From positions 48,630,848 through 48,694,847 of the forward strand of contig NC_054535.1 of NCBI RefSeq assembly GCF_017654505.1: a stretch of 64,000 bases of DNA, given 5' to 3'. The notes under the pieces were generated by a model. That model did not search any database. It saw nothing but the letters and a program-made list of their open reading frames with translations, and was not told the origin of the DNA. Within the stretch, counting starts at the first letter, position 1; each line of letters begins with the position of its first letter. Both the position numbers and the translations under genes were made by a program. Of the stretch, positions 34,786 through 45,450 are shown in pieces. The stretch comes from Polyodon spathula (lineage: Eukaryota; Chordata; Actinopteri; Acipenseriformes; Polyodontidae).

Positions 34786-35372
34786 TGTGAGGCGAGAGTG
34801 TATTAAATGGAATGTCCAGACAGTAATTTATGTGTACAGAAATAAAATAATTTATTTTTATTATCTATACACAACAAAAGGATTAAATAACAAACGAAAA
34901 ACAAAATGGTGTGAGGGAAGGAGTGCAGGGGTGGAATCCAAAACAAACTGTGATGACTCGTCTTTAATTTGTCTTCGTGGTGACCATACATAAACAAAAA
35001 AAAGACAAAAGAAATGTTAGTGTTTCAAAAATCCCGCTGCACAAAACCAGACTCTCCCTCCACCCGTTACTCCTCCTACTTTACTTTCGGACCAACCCCG
35101 AACACAGTAGTACGTTCCCTTTAGTATGTAATGTCCCGCCTCTGTAGTCAGTGGAACACCAATCCCCAACCGACACGTGTCCTTATCCTTCACTTGACTC
35201 CAGTGGCTGGAATTTACATACTCGTACTTCCGCCCCTCACCAAGGTGCCGCCCCTCAAAAGATGACTTTTGCCATGGTCACGAGATCTTGGTAAGGGAAG
35301 TCCCGAGTTGGTTTGATGCCACCTACTGTCGGGAGGCTGAATCACAGACCGAAACCCCTTTGACTCATCACA
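34786..35372 (-). repeat. 3' LTR of the Gmr1-like element
   Basis: On the minus strand it starts TGTGATGAGTC and ends GCCTCACA. The first 159 bases also encode the C-terminal end of the polyprotein. AATAAA-like signals lie near 34845-34860. Confidence 0.95.
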
Positions 35373-38300
35373 TATCCCACCCCTCAGAGTGGAGCCGAAG
35401 GAACACTCGGAAACCTCTAACCCTTCCCTTTTACCTCCCTCCCGGGAAAAAAAATCAGCATTTTGATGTAACTTACCCGCACGATACCTTATTTGAAAGG
35501 CGAAGGGTTGGAGCGCCAGGTACCACCGCGTAATCCTAGCGTTTGAATCCTTCATCGTGTCTAACCACTTTAAAGAAGCGTGATCTGTGATGAGTACAAA
35601 GGGTCGTCCCAGAAGATAGTATTTTAAAGATTCCACTGCCCATTTCACTGCCAGGCATTCTTTCTCCACTACCGAATACCTCTGTTCTCTGGGCAGTAAC
35701 TTCCGACTGATGTATAGTATCGGGTGTTCTATACCATCTCTCTCCTGGGACAGAACCGCCCCCAGACCAGTCTGCGATGCATCTGTCTGCAGGACGAACT
35801 CTCGGCTGAAATCCGGGCTTATTAATGCTGGGGCCTGACTCAAATTAGTTTTAATAGATTCAAAGGCTGTCTGACACTCTGCACTCCACTTAATTTTATT
35901 TGGAGCGTTCTTTTTAGTGAGATCAGTGAGAGGGGCGGCTATAGTGGAAAAGTGTGGAATAAAGCGGCGGTAATAACCAGCCAACCCTAACAGTGATCTC
36001 ACCTGGGTTTTCGTGGTAGGTACCGGTGAATCCAACAAAGCCTGGACTTTTGAAACCAACGGTTTCACTCTACCCTTACCCATTATGAAACCTAAATATT
36101 TAGTTTCTTCTTTTCCAATAGCGCACTTTGCCATGTTCGCTGTGAGCCCCGCCCTCCTCAGAGACTGTAAGACGGCTTCTAATCTAGTCAAATGTTCTCT
36201 CCAGGAAGAACTATAAATGACTACATCATCGATATACGCAGCTGCATACTCTCGATGAGGTTGTAAAACCCTGTCCATTAGTCTCTGAAAAGTAGCAGGC
36301 GCTCCATGAAGTCCGAACGGCATAGTACAAAATTGAAAAAGACCCTCTGGGGTTGAAAATGCCGTTTTCTCACGAGAGGCTTTCGTTAATGGAATTTGCC
36401 AATATCCTTTCGTCAGATCCAGAGTTGAAATAAACCGAGCTTGCCCCAGTTTGTCTAAGAGTTCATCTACTCGAGGCATGGGATATGCATCAAACTTGGA
36501 GATAGCATTCACCCTCCTAAAATCGATACATAATCGTAGTGACCCATCTGGCTTGTCTATTGGTACTATTGGGCTACACCACTCACTTCGGGAAGGTTCA
36601 ATTACCCCAAGTTTCAACATACACTCCACCTCCCTTCGAACAGAATCTCTCCGACTCTCTGGAATGCGATACGGTCTCTGTCTAACTCTTAGACCTGGCG
36701 GAGTGATAATAGCATGTTCGATCAAATGCGTTCTTCCAGGCACGTTAGAAAACACATCACTGAACATTTTAATTAGATTGCTTACCTCTTCACGCTGATC
36801 AGGAGTTAATTGTTCCCCCATCGGGACCTCAATTGCTGACTCTGACTCAATTGAGGGTCCAAAATCCTCTCCCTCCTGTACAGGAGATATAAAATGGACT
36901 TCCCGTTCTTTCCACGGTTTCAGGAGATTAACATGATAAATTTGACTTTCTTTCCGACGCCCAGGCTGTCGGATCTCATAATTGACTTTACCAATTGCTC
37001 GAATAACCTGAAAGGGACCCTGCCATTTAGCAAACAACTTAGATTCCGATGAGGGCAACAATAACAACACTTTATCTCCAGGTCGAAAGTTCCGAATTCT
37101 TGCATTTTTATTGTAGCTTTGTTGCTGCTTCTGCTGTGCCGCTTTGAGATTGTCATGTGCCAATCGACCGACTAATTCTAAGCGATCGCGTAACTGCAAC
37201 ACGTATTTTACTACATTTTTAGACTCCTTTGACTGTTCTTCCCAGCCTTCTCTTATGAGATCCAAGATACCCCGCGGCTGCCGACCGTACAAGAGCTCAA
37301 ACGGGGAAAACCCCGTTGAGGATTGTGGTACCTCGCGAACTGCAAAGAGCAAGTAGGGAAGCAGTTTAGCCCAATTGCGTTTTTCTTGATCTACAAAGCG
37401 GCGCAACATATTTTTCAAAGTCTGATTAAATCGTTCAACAAGCCCATCCGTTTGTGGATGAAAAACTGAGGTTCTAATTGAACGAATTTTCAATAATTTA
37501 TATAGTTGCTGAATACAGTCTGACATAAAATTAGTGCCCTGATCAGTGAGAATTTCTTTCGGGATTCCCACCCTAGAGAATATTTTTACCAATTCATTCG
37601 CTACAGCTATTGCATTCATAGAGCGTAAGGGAACAGCTTCTGGATATCTCGTTGCGTAGTCCACTACTACTAAAATATACCGATATCCTGACTCTGTTCC
37701 CTCCAGAGGGCCTACTAAATCTACACCAATCCTTTCAAACGGTACCCCAATAATTGGAAGTGGAACCAGAGGTGCGGGGCGAACTGACTTAGGGGCAGCT
37801 AATTGACATTCAGGACACTCCGATACATACTTCCGCACCAGACCATAAACCCCAGGCCAAAAAAACCGGGCCAGAATTCGTTCCTGAGTCTTTTCAGTTC
37901 CCAAATGACCTGAAAATGGAATGTCATGCGCCAATCTCATGACTTCTGACTGAAAAGGCCTAGGAACCAATAACTGTTTTACGAGCTGTCCCGTCCCGGG
38001 AGCCCGGGTTATTCTATATAATAAGTGCCCAGATACAGAAAAATGCGGAAATACCACCGGTTGTCCTTCCTGCATATCCTTCCCCTCGATATATCTAACC
38101 CGTTTCCAAGCATACTGTAACGTGGGATCATTTTGTTGTTCATATCCCAAGTCAATATCTCGGTCCCAATGGTTAGGTACACAGAGAGGAGTGTCTTTTA
38201 TTACATGACCTTCCACCTCAGTAACCTCGCAGCCCCGGTTACACTGAATACCTACTCCCTTTCCTTGCCGTTTCAGCGATTGGTTTACTTTTGTGTCAGA

Positions 38301-39728
38301 CCCCTCCCCTTGTCGTCTCAGAGTTCCCTCATATTTTTCCACCCGACGCTCTCTTTTTGTTTTTCTTGGGCGGATTTTAGGGTTAAACAGGTCGGATTGC
38401 AACGGAAAAATCTCGCCAATTGTTTTCTCCTGTTGCTTTAATTGTCCCCTGGTAGAAACTAAGACCATTTCCCGACCTAAAATACGATCAAAAAACGGCC
38501 AGTCTCTTCCCAGGAGAACAGGGTATGGTAAACATTGCGCTACAGCCACTTTAACGCAAGCTGAATAATCACCTACAATAAGTCTAACTTTAGTGGTGGG
38601 ATAAACCCGAGTTTCTCCATGAATACAGGAGATAGCCACTTTACCCTGTGGCTCCCAGGCTACCCCATCCAAGAGAGCTTGCCGAATCAATGTTTGTGCA
38701 CACCCAGAGTCCGCAAATGCGTAAGTACTCTTTCCCCCGACCTGTACTCTTAACTGATAAGGGCCCTCCCGACATTCCCCAGTGTTCCTACCTGTTACTG
38801 CTGACCAGGATCTTGTCGCCAGGTCCACCTTTATTACTGGACAATTCCTGGCAATGTGTCCAGGCTCATTACATTGGTAGCACACTTGGTTAGGAGGCAT
38901 CAACGGAGTTAATCTGTCCTGCGAGTCCGCGACCGGCAGGTTAGGGGGATTCTCTCTCGCCCAGGATGGGGCTAACCTCGACCTCCATGGTCTGAAGGTC
39001 CGGTTACCCCCTCTGGGCTTCATTGGTTGGTTGGTCCGAGTTAGTTTAGGGGCAGGAGTGGGGTCTGACCCGGCACCTTCGTTTGCGTCTTCGTAGGCCT
39101 CCGCCAGGAGGAGGGCATCCTCGAGAGTGGTAGGTCTATTCCTCTTAATCCACTCTCGATTCCCTGGCGGTAGTATAGACGCAAACTGTTCTATAACTAT
39201 TTTCTGCACCAGTTCTTGGGGTGTATGTTCTTCTGGCCGCAGCCACCGGGTGCACTGATCTAAAAGATATTGTCCCGCAACCCGGGGCCGCATCCCCTTG
39301 GACAGCTGGTATTCCCGAAAACGGCGCCGGTATGTTTCCTCCGTGATCCCGAGGCGTGAGAGAATGGCTTCTTTAACTTTAACATAGTCCCCTGCATTCG
39401 TGGCCGTCAGGGCTCGATATGCTGCCTGAGCTTCCCCTGTCAGGCAGGGTGCCAATTTCATGGCCCAGTGTTCCCTAGGCCACTCTGCAGCCTCTGCCAC
39501 TCTCTCAAAAGTAATCAAGAAAGCCTCGGGATCATCTTCCGAGGTCATCTTCTGAAGATTAGGCTGAGCTGCAAACATCCGGGCAACCGCTCTCTCTGAT
39601 GTTGATATTGATAGTTTTTCTACCAGCTGTCCCAAGAACTGGGCGAGCTGTTCCAGGTGCCGTGTCTCTCTCTCCTCTCGCTTCTCCTCCTGCTCCCTAA
39701 ACATTGTCAAAACTGTAGCTGGATCCAT
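35214..39728 (-). CDS. Gag-Pol polyprotein, Gmr1-type (Gag-PR-IN-RT-RH)
   Basis: This polyprotein would build the particle and copy and insert the element. I start at the ATG at 39728 (MDPATVLTM), about 1504 codons. The open frame extends 6 codons further up through the primer site to a GTG, but without an ATG. In order: coiled-coil-like Glu/Arg-rich start; SCAN-like capsid segment (residues about 130-213, YRRRFREYQL to LAEAYEDA); zinc knuckle CYQCNEPGHIARNC (about 281); protease ADSGCAQTLI (about 336); integrase HHCC zinc finger (about 598-640) and DD35E core (GVDLVGP about 671, TDQGTNF about 729, VERFNQ about 764); GPF/chromo-like tail (to about 946); reverse transcriptase with YIDDVV (about 1163); RNase H (QTDASQTGLG about 1311, HQNADFFSR about 1418). 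No stop or frameshift. The last 52 or so codons lie in the 3' LTR. Gag and Pol share one frame with no frameshift signal. Confidence 0.94.
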   Translation of the reverse strand: MDPATVLTMFREQEEKREERETRHLEQLAQFLGQLVEKLSISTSERAVARMFAAQPNLQKMTSEDDPEAFLITFERVAEAAEWPREHWAMKLAPCLTGEAQAAYRALTATNAGDYVKVKEAILSRLGITEETYRRRFREYQLSKGMRPRVAGQYLLDQCTRWLRPEEHTPQELVQKIVIEQFASILPPGNREWIKRNRPTTLEDALLLAEAYEDANEGAGSDPTPAPKLTRTNQPMKPRGGNRTFRPWRSRLAPSWARENPPNLPVADSQDRLTPLMPPNQVCYQCNEPGHIARNCPVIKVDLATRSWSAVTGRNTGECREGPYQLRVQVGGKSTYAFADSGCAQTLIRQALLDGVAWEPQGKVAISCIHGETRVYPTTKVRLIVGDYSACVKVAVAQCLPYPVLLGRDWPFFDRILGREMVLVSTRGQLKQQEKTIGEIFPLQSDLFNPKIRPRKTKRERRVEKYEGTLRRQGEGSDTKVNQSLKRQGKGVGIQCNRGCEVTEVEGHVIKDTPLCVPNHWDRDIDLGYEQQNDPTLQYAWKRVRYIEGKDMQEGQPVVFPHFSVSGHLLYRITRAPGTGQLVKQLLVPRPFQSEVMRLAHDIPFSGHLGTEKTQERILARFFWPGVYGLVRKYVSECPECQLAAPKSVRPAPLVPLPIIGVPFERIGVDLVGPLEGTESGYRYILVVVDYATRYPEAVPLRSMNAIAVANELVKIFSRVGIPKEILTDQGTNFMSDCIQQLYKLLKIRSIRTSVFHPQTDGLVERFNQTLKNMLRRFVDQEKRNWAKLLPYLLFAVREVPQSSTGFSPFELLYGRQPRGILDLIREGWEEQSKESKNVVKYVLQLRDRLELVGRLAHDNLKAAQQKQQQSYNKNARIRNFRPGDKVLLLLPSSESKLFAKWQGPFQVIRAIGKVNYEIRQPGRRKESQIYHVNLLKPWKEREVHFISPVQEGEDFGPSIESESAIEVPMGEQLTPDQREEVSNLIKMFSDVFSNVPGRTHLIEHAIITPPGLRVRQRPYRIPESRRDSVRREVECMLKLGVIEPSRSEWCSPIVPIDKPDGSLRLCIDFRRVNAISKFDAYPMPRVDELLDKLGQARFISTLDLTKGYWQIPLTKASREKTAFSTPEGLFQFCTMPFGLHGAPATFQRLMDRVLQPHREYAAAYIDDVVIYSSSWREHLTRLEAVLQSLRRAGLTANMAKCAIGKEETKYLGFIMGKGRVKPLVSKVQALLDSPVPTTKTQVRSLLGLAGYYRRFIPHFSTIAAPLTDLTKKNAPNKIKWSAECQTAFESIKTNLSQAPALISPDFSREFVLQTDASQTGLGAVLSQERDGIEHPILYISRKLLPREQRYSVVEKECLAVKWAVESLKYYLLGRPFVLITDHASLKWLDTMKDSNARITRWYLALQPFAFQIRYRAGKLHQNADFFSREGGKREGLEVSECSFGSTLRGGICDESKGFRSVIQPPDSRWHQTNSGLPLPRSRDHGKSHLLRGGTLVRGGSTSM
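35373..35385 (-). other. Polypurine tract
   Basis: GAGGGGTGGGATA on the minus strand directly abuts the 3' LTR, where plus-strand DNA synthesis is primed. It lies within the open frame. Confidence 0.85.
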
Positions 39729-39731
39729 TTT

Positions 39732-39745
39732 CACTTCTGACACCA
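39732..39745 (-). other. Primer-binding site, tRNA-Leu type
   Basis: TGGTGTCAGAAGTG on the minus strand lies two bases inside the 5' LTR. It is complementary to the 3' end (with CCA) of vertebrate tRNA-Leu(CAA) as I recall it. It ends three bases before the ATG chosen for gag-pol. Confidence 0.75.
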
Positions 39746-39747
39746 CG

Positions 39748-40334
39748 TGTGAGGCGAGAGTGTATTAAATGGAATGTCCAGACAGTAATTTATGTGTACA
39801 GAAATAAAATAATTTATTTTTATTTTCTATACACAACAAAAGGATTAAATAACAAACGAAAAACAAAATGGTGTGAGGGAAGGAGTGCAGGGGTGAAATC
39901 CAAAACAAACTGTGATGACTCGTCTTTAATTTGTCTTCGTGGTGACCATACATAAACAAAAAAAAGACAAAAGAAATGTTAGTGTTTCAAAAATCCCGCT
40001 GCACAAAACCAGACTCTCCCTCCACCCGTTACTCCTCCTACTTTACTTTCGGACCAACCCCGAACACAGTAGTACGTTCCCTTTAGTATGTAATGTCCCG
40101 CCTCTGTAGTCAGTGGAACACCAATCCCCAACCGACACGTGTCCTTCTCCTTCACTTGACTCCAGTGGCTGGAATTTACATACTCGTACTTCCGCCCCTC
40201 ACCAAGGTGCCGCCCCTCAAAAGATGACTTTTGCCATGGTCACGAGATCTTGGTAAGGGAAGTCCCGAGTTGGTTTGATGCCACCTACTGTCGGGAGGCT
40301 GAATCACAGACCGAAACCCCTTTGACTCATCACA
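39748..40334 (-). repeat. 5' LTR of the Gmr1-like element
   Basis: The same length as the 3' LTR, with about three substitutions by eye (two in the 39832-39896 region, one near 40147). As 5' LTR on the minus strand it should carry the promoter. I see no canonical TATA box at a convincing position. Confidence 0.95.
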
Positions 40335-40339
40335 GAGGG
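40335..40339. other. Target site duplication GAGGG (right)
   Basis: Pairs with 34781-34785. Confidence 0.9.
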
Positions 40340-41229
40340 GTAAGAATATTTGTATATATCAAAATCTATTTAAAAGAATGTTATGGATGGACATAACAAT
40401 TTCTGTTGAATGACTGCAGCTACAGAACCACTAAATGTATTCTCAATCGCAAATCTCTTTTTTTATTAAACAACTGTAATGAACAAGACATCATTTGTAG
40501 CCTGTGTATGCAACAAGTCAGAAAGGGTTTAATTTGTTAGACTACCATTTCTCAATGATTATCACCTCTAATTACTTCAGGGAAGTTGAGTCTTGAAATC
40601 TTCTGCAAAGTCTTTTCTCCAAAATGGCACTACAAAAAAAAAAAACTGTATATTTGATATAATTTCTAGAAGAAAGAAATGTTCACGTAGTGTACTAAAC
40701 AGTGTGTTAATAGATAGTATTATATGATAACCTCTTTGTTAGTGGCATTTCAGTGAATTACCTCTAGAAATCAGCGTGATCGTACAATGGCATTGTGCTG
40801 GTTAGTTTAGAGATTTGAGTAGATTCTAAATAATTGCTCTTAATAGCTACTACAGTATCTTTTGCACTCAGGGCCAAGAATTTTGTCTCATCCAAGGACA
40901 CGGCATGTCAACCTTTTTGACATTATTAACATAACATTATTAAATTACCTGAGACACATACTGTATCAACCCTCTGACACACCTTACAAATATAGTTAGG
41001 GCTTCTGGTGATCTGTTTTATCCCTACAGTTCTACTATACTTTAATAATTCAACTGAGAAACATGTTAACAGTTGATTTCATTAACTTTTTTTGTGAATC
41101 AAATGGGCTTTTAAATTGTCCAAGTCTTAATTTTTCAACATACAAAAGAGATTGCAACATGTTAATAAGCTACTAATCCTTATTAAAGCTATAATGAAAA
41201 ATAAAGTATTTTATGCTGGACACACTATT

Positions 41230-41290
<61 letters not shown>

Positions 41291-42440
41291 TTACATTAAT
41301 AAAGATGAGCTTTTAAATAAAAAAGTAAGACGTGATTTAAAAGGCCATTTAGTTTTTTTCACAGAAAAAAAAACATATAAATTAAATCAATTTTACTATT
41401 AATGCTTTTCTCAGTTATGATTGAGATACACAAATAGCTTAACTGGCATCAACTGAATTTTTAAAGGAGAATTTGAAAATCAGAAACCCTAATTATATAC
41501 CATATGTGTTTGTGATAATAAACACAGAAAATCAGAACTAAATATAAATATAATTCAGCATGCAAGTGATTGTATAGATAAACACTGATAGGAGGGATAG
41601 AATTTGGGATTTTGTAGTTACTAGCATATTTAGAAATATTTTAGGGTTTCTCTATTCTTTTGAAGAATTATTTTAATTTGAATAAAAATATATATGACAT
41701 TATGTCATAGATTTCTCTGCACTGTATGTATTATTGATACACACAACAATCGTCACGATGAATATTTTTGATGGCCTTTGTCAAGCATAAAATGCATTTT
41801 TTTCTCCAATTCTTTGTTAGTTAAACATACGAATGGGCGGACTGTTTCCACTATCCTCTCAGGATGGGTCTAATCCGACTTCAGTTTTTTTAGGACATCT
41901 TAATTAGGTAATGTAAACTCAGCTAGCCAGAGGTCTACACTGGAAGGTAGCTTGTAGTAGCTTTCGGGCCTTCCTATAGCTCTTCTGTAAACACAAACTG
42001 TTCCTGAGTCCTCTCGCACAGAGACCCGTTGTAAGAAGCGCTGTCAGTGTCATAGAATTGTTGCTTGGGAACAGTAAGCATAAACAAAGTGAGCCACTCC
42101 AGACATTAGACTGAGTAGACCAGAGGCTGTGTACATTTGTATTATTTTTTCAGTTTCAGTCATTCACAGGATCCTGAACAATTATCACAGCACTTACAAA
42201 AGTACTACGATGACAAGTACACTGGTCTGATTTGACATGAAAACGGATCAATAAAAATTGATAGAGCTCAACTCAGATACTGTATTCTAAGGCTAAATGA
42301 TGTAAAGTAGGTGACTGACCATTCCTGTTAGCCATAACAATCTTTAAAATCATGTTGTAACATAATGCTGGATTGGGAATTATCATTGCCAAAAATAGGA
42401 GATATAAATATAGACACACAAAAATCAAATACAGTCTATA
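40340..42440. other. No recognisable gene; (AT)n tract
   Basis: AT-rich sequence with (AT)n at about 41235-41286. No coding domain. Confidence 0.5.
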
Positions 42441-42629
42441 CACTGCTGTACAAAAGTCTTAGATACATTCATGGGGGCGTCCAAAAAAAGAAAAAGTGAA
42501 ACCTTTTTTTCCCATTAAAAATGTATACGTGACATGATGTACCTGTAGATGGTGCGGTTGATTATATGGTAGTATGACCCCACCCCCAAAGAAAATGTGC
42601 ACGATGTCTAAGACTTTTGCACAGCAATG
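42441..42629. mobile_element. Short Tc1/mariner-type MITE
   Basis: A 189-base unit has ends CACTGCTGTACAAAAGTCTT (left) and, reversed, CATTGCTGTGCAAAAGTCTT (right). It is flanked by TA on both sides (42439-42440 and 42630-42631). No frame inside. Confidence 0.85.
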
Positions 42630-42631
42630 TA

Positions 42632-44210
42632 GGAATCATCAATCTCTTTATCTGTTTCCAATTTAAGTGTAGAAGAAACATCTCATATTAATTGACTAAT
42701 TTCTGTGCTAGTATTCCTTGTTATTGAATTGATCTCATACAGAGGCAGTATAATAAATGGCTTAATATCAAATTTACGTCAAAGCTAACATTATATTTGA
42801 AAGAATGATTCCAGATCACAAGTAAAATTACATTTGTCATTTCCTGTACAAAAAATAATTATATTGAGATGTATTGTAGATTAGTTATGTCTTGTTTTAT
42901 ATTGTTTTGGAATGTTCCATTATTTTTATCAGAAAATAATTGTTTACCTCCACTGACTTGTATGTTCATGCAAGTTGTAATGCTTATTTTATTTGAAAGT
43001 AGTCACTAATTAAATGGCTTAAAGATTGTTTTCTACAATTGGGGGATGTTTGGAGAGTATTAGCTTTTTTATTTTGCTGATTGATTTAAGTAAATTGTAT
43101 GACACCTTGTAACCAATGAACATATCTAAACAATATTGTCAGCTATGGAAACAATATCTGGACCACTTTTTATTAAAATATTTTTTTTAAAAAGGTAGTT
43201 TTAATCAACACAATATTAAACAATAAGTAGAATAAAAAATTCAAGACGTATGCATGAGGTATGATGTGGATCTGTCAATTGGTGCTGTAAGCCTACAGAC
43301 GAGGATAAACAATGTCACACAAAATGAGAAATTTTCAGAAATTCTGCAACATGACTATGACTACAGTTTTTACTGTTTAAGTTCACTACAACACCTTAAT
43401 GTGGTGTTTACCTGTCAAAGCTACCAAGTGATAATGTATTAAAAGGTTGCTATTGGTTTTCCATGGGCAAGTATTTTTTTCAGAAATGATGAAGCTGTTT
43501 AGCATGTGGCAAACATGGTGAATATCAACATTTTGCAATATACTAACATGAAATGTTTTCACATCACGTTCTTAATTGTCAAAGTATCTCACAAGTGATT
43601 ATATCGTTTTCTATATTTCCAACTGAAATTTGCTGAACAGATCAGTCTCACACTGTTGTGCATAAATATGTTCTATATGTCTAGAGGGTTATACACGGCC
43701 CAGTATCCTCACAAGTTATTATTTAAGCATGCATTACCATAGAGCCATATTAATTAACCACGGTAAACTTCCTATACCAATAATAACTTGAAGTTCTGGC
43801 TACATTTTTAATGATTAAAGCTTTGAATGTTATACTTATAAAAGTGTCCACTTTCAAACAAAACAAACCACAGACAATGTGCATTTTATTATTTTATAAT
43901 AAAATGCACAAAACAGATCTCTAGATAATATTTCAAACATAAACATACATTTAACTAAACATAAGAAACTTTTTCCAGAATGAAAAGCATATTTACCATT
44001 GATGAAATGCAGGAGGTTGAAAAGGTCTGGTTGTAACAACTGTGGTCTAAACTCAGTCAATGAAGAATCCCACTTGCCAAAAGTTTCGAATCCGTTCCAG
44101 GTTTTATCAGCGTGTCTTTGAAGAAGGAAGTGGCGTTGTCTTTGAATCAAAATTATTGAATATCCCACATTGATCTTCACTTGAAGTTTGTAATAACAGC
44201 ACTCCTTATT
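42632..44210. other. No recognisable gene
   Basis: Short frames only (for example 43854-44180 minus) without family resemblance. Confidence 0.5.
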
Positions 44211-44215
44211 GTAAG

Positions 44216-44907
44216 TGTAACAGGGAGAGCAGCCCTGTTCAGTTATTTTTAGAACAGGGTCTCCGCCTCCACCCCTGTGTTATTTTGTGTTTGTTTATTT
44301 ATTATTTATATATACTGTATAAATGACGGCGAAAGCCGTGTGGTTTGTTTATTATGATTTATTGTTGTATATTTGTAAATGATGGTGAAGAGCCATGTGT
44401 TTTGTTATTGTTTTTGTATATGTTTTGCAGCGTGGATAGGAAGCCCCATCCACATTAAAAACCCATGCAGAAGGTGGCCATCTCCCAAATTAACTAAGTG
44501 ATTAATTTGTTGCTAATCGGGAGATGGTCACCTCTATAAAAACCCTGTAGTTTTCCCTGCTCAGGGTGGGTGTGTACAGAGGAGAGAACGAGAGAAAGAG
44601 AAAATGAAAGGAAAGGAAAGGAAATGAAAGGAAAGGAAAGGAAAGGAAAGGAAAAACATATAGGATCAGTGAAGGCGATTGCCCAGACTGACCTGGATTG
44701 TATTTGTAGTATTTTGTGTTTATGATTATTTTTGGTTCAACCTTTTATTTTTGTGCTCTGTGAACAAGTCCTTTTCTTTAAACATTTTATTTATTTTTGT
44801 ATTTAAATAAACGGCGTGCAGCGTCTTTTCACTGCAGTACTTACCTGCCTGTTTGTTATTCTTCGGGCTTCTGGCCTGACATCACCGATCAGCCATTTCC
44901 TGTCGCA
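44216..44907 (+). mobile_element. Solo LTR with perfect 5-bp duplication
   Basis: It begins TGTAACAGGGAGAGC and ends CTGTCGCA, between GTAAG (44211-44215) and GTAAG (44908-44912). A TATA box (TATAAAAA, 44535-44542) and AATAAA (44806-44811) fit LTR function on this strand. A GGAAA-type purine repeat (44606-44655) lies inside. Its first 14 bases resemble the start of the minus-strand LTR at 58893-59589, though the rest seems different. Confidence 0.88.
44606..44655. repeat. (GGAAA)n purine microsatellite
   Basis: About ten pentamer units with one GAAAT variant, inside the solo LTR. Confidence 0.9.
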
Positions 44908-44912
44908 GTAAG

Positions 44913-45450
44913 GTATAGTGAATAAATATAATAATTGTCCAGCTTACACTACCTAACAAAGTTACCTCGGCTGACAATATTAAATTCAACACAATTTGTT
45001 TTACCTTTTCAGTTTTCAGAGCTTTCAAAATTTCCTTTTAATAGTTTCATACTTTTACAAAATTTGTGCAGAGTATCCACAGGAAAATGTAGTTTGGTCC
45101 TCAAAACAAACGGTCACAGGTAGATGGAATTTTCTAGAACCCCTTCTGGTGCACAAAAACCGTTTCTTAAACTTTCGCCAAAGTTTTAACTTAACTGTAA
45201 CATTTTTAGGAAAACATTTTACTAACAGACTATATTACAATACATGTATCTATATAGTTTCATGTAAAACGTTTTTTTTTTACAATATTTCAAATCACTG
45301 TTTTCAGTATTTCCTCCATATAAACAGTTAAATCACTATAGTTTTCCGTCAAAATGCCAAGTTACAGATTTGTATGTAACAGAGTCATCGAACTTTATTG
45401 AGAAATAGAGAAATACTTTAATCACCAGAGCGTGCTTGTTCTGCAATTTA
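44913..45450. other. No recognisable gene
   Basis: AT-rich sequence with short overlapping frames lacking known domains. Confidence 0.5.

Larger units (their letters stand above)
34786..40334 (-). mobile_element. Complete Gmr1-like Ty3/gypsy LTR retrotransposon
   Basis: This 5.5-kb element is complete: 5' LTR (39748-40334), primer-binding site, one long gag-pol frame, polypurine tract and 3' LTR (34786-35372), bounded by GAGGG duplications. The LTRs are both 587 bases and differ at about 3 positions by eye, so insertion was recent on an evolutionary scale. Integrase precedes reverse transcriptase in the frame. That order is known from the Gmr1 group of deuterostome gypsy elements and resembles Ty1/copia, yet the enzyme sequences are gypsy-like. 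There is no envelope gene. All the parts expected of an autonomous element appear present; actual activity is unknown. Confidence 0.93.

Noticed and set aside
36013..38893. Plus-strand frames inside the Gmr1-like element (for example 36451-36798, 38133-38441)
   Set aside because: They are antisense shadows of the 1504-codon polyprotein and have no domains of their own.
34786..40334. Classifying the element as Ty1/copia because integrase precedes reverse transcriptase
   Set aside because: The reverse transcriptase (YIDDVV context), GPF/chromo-like integrase tail and RNase H are gypsy-like; only the order is copia-like.
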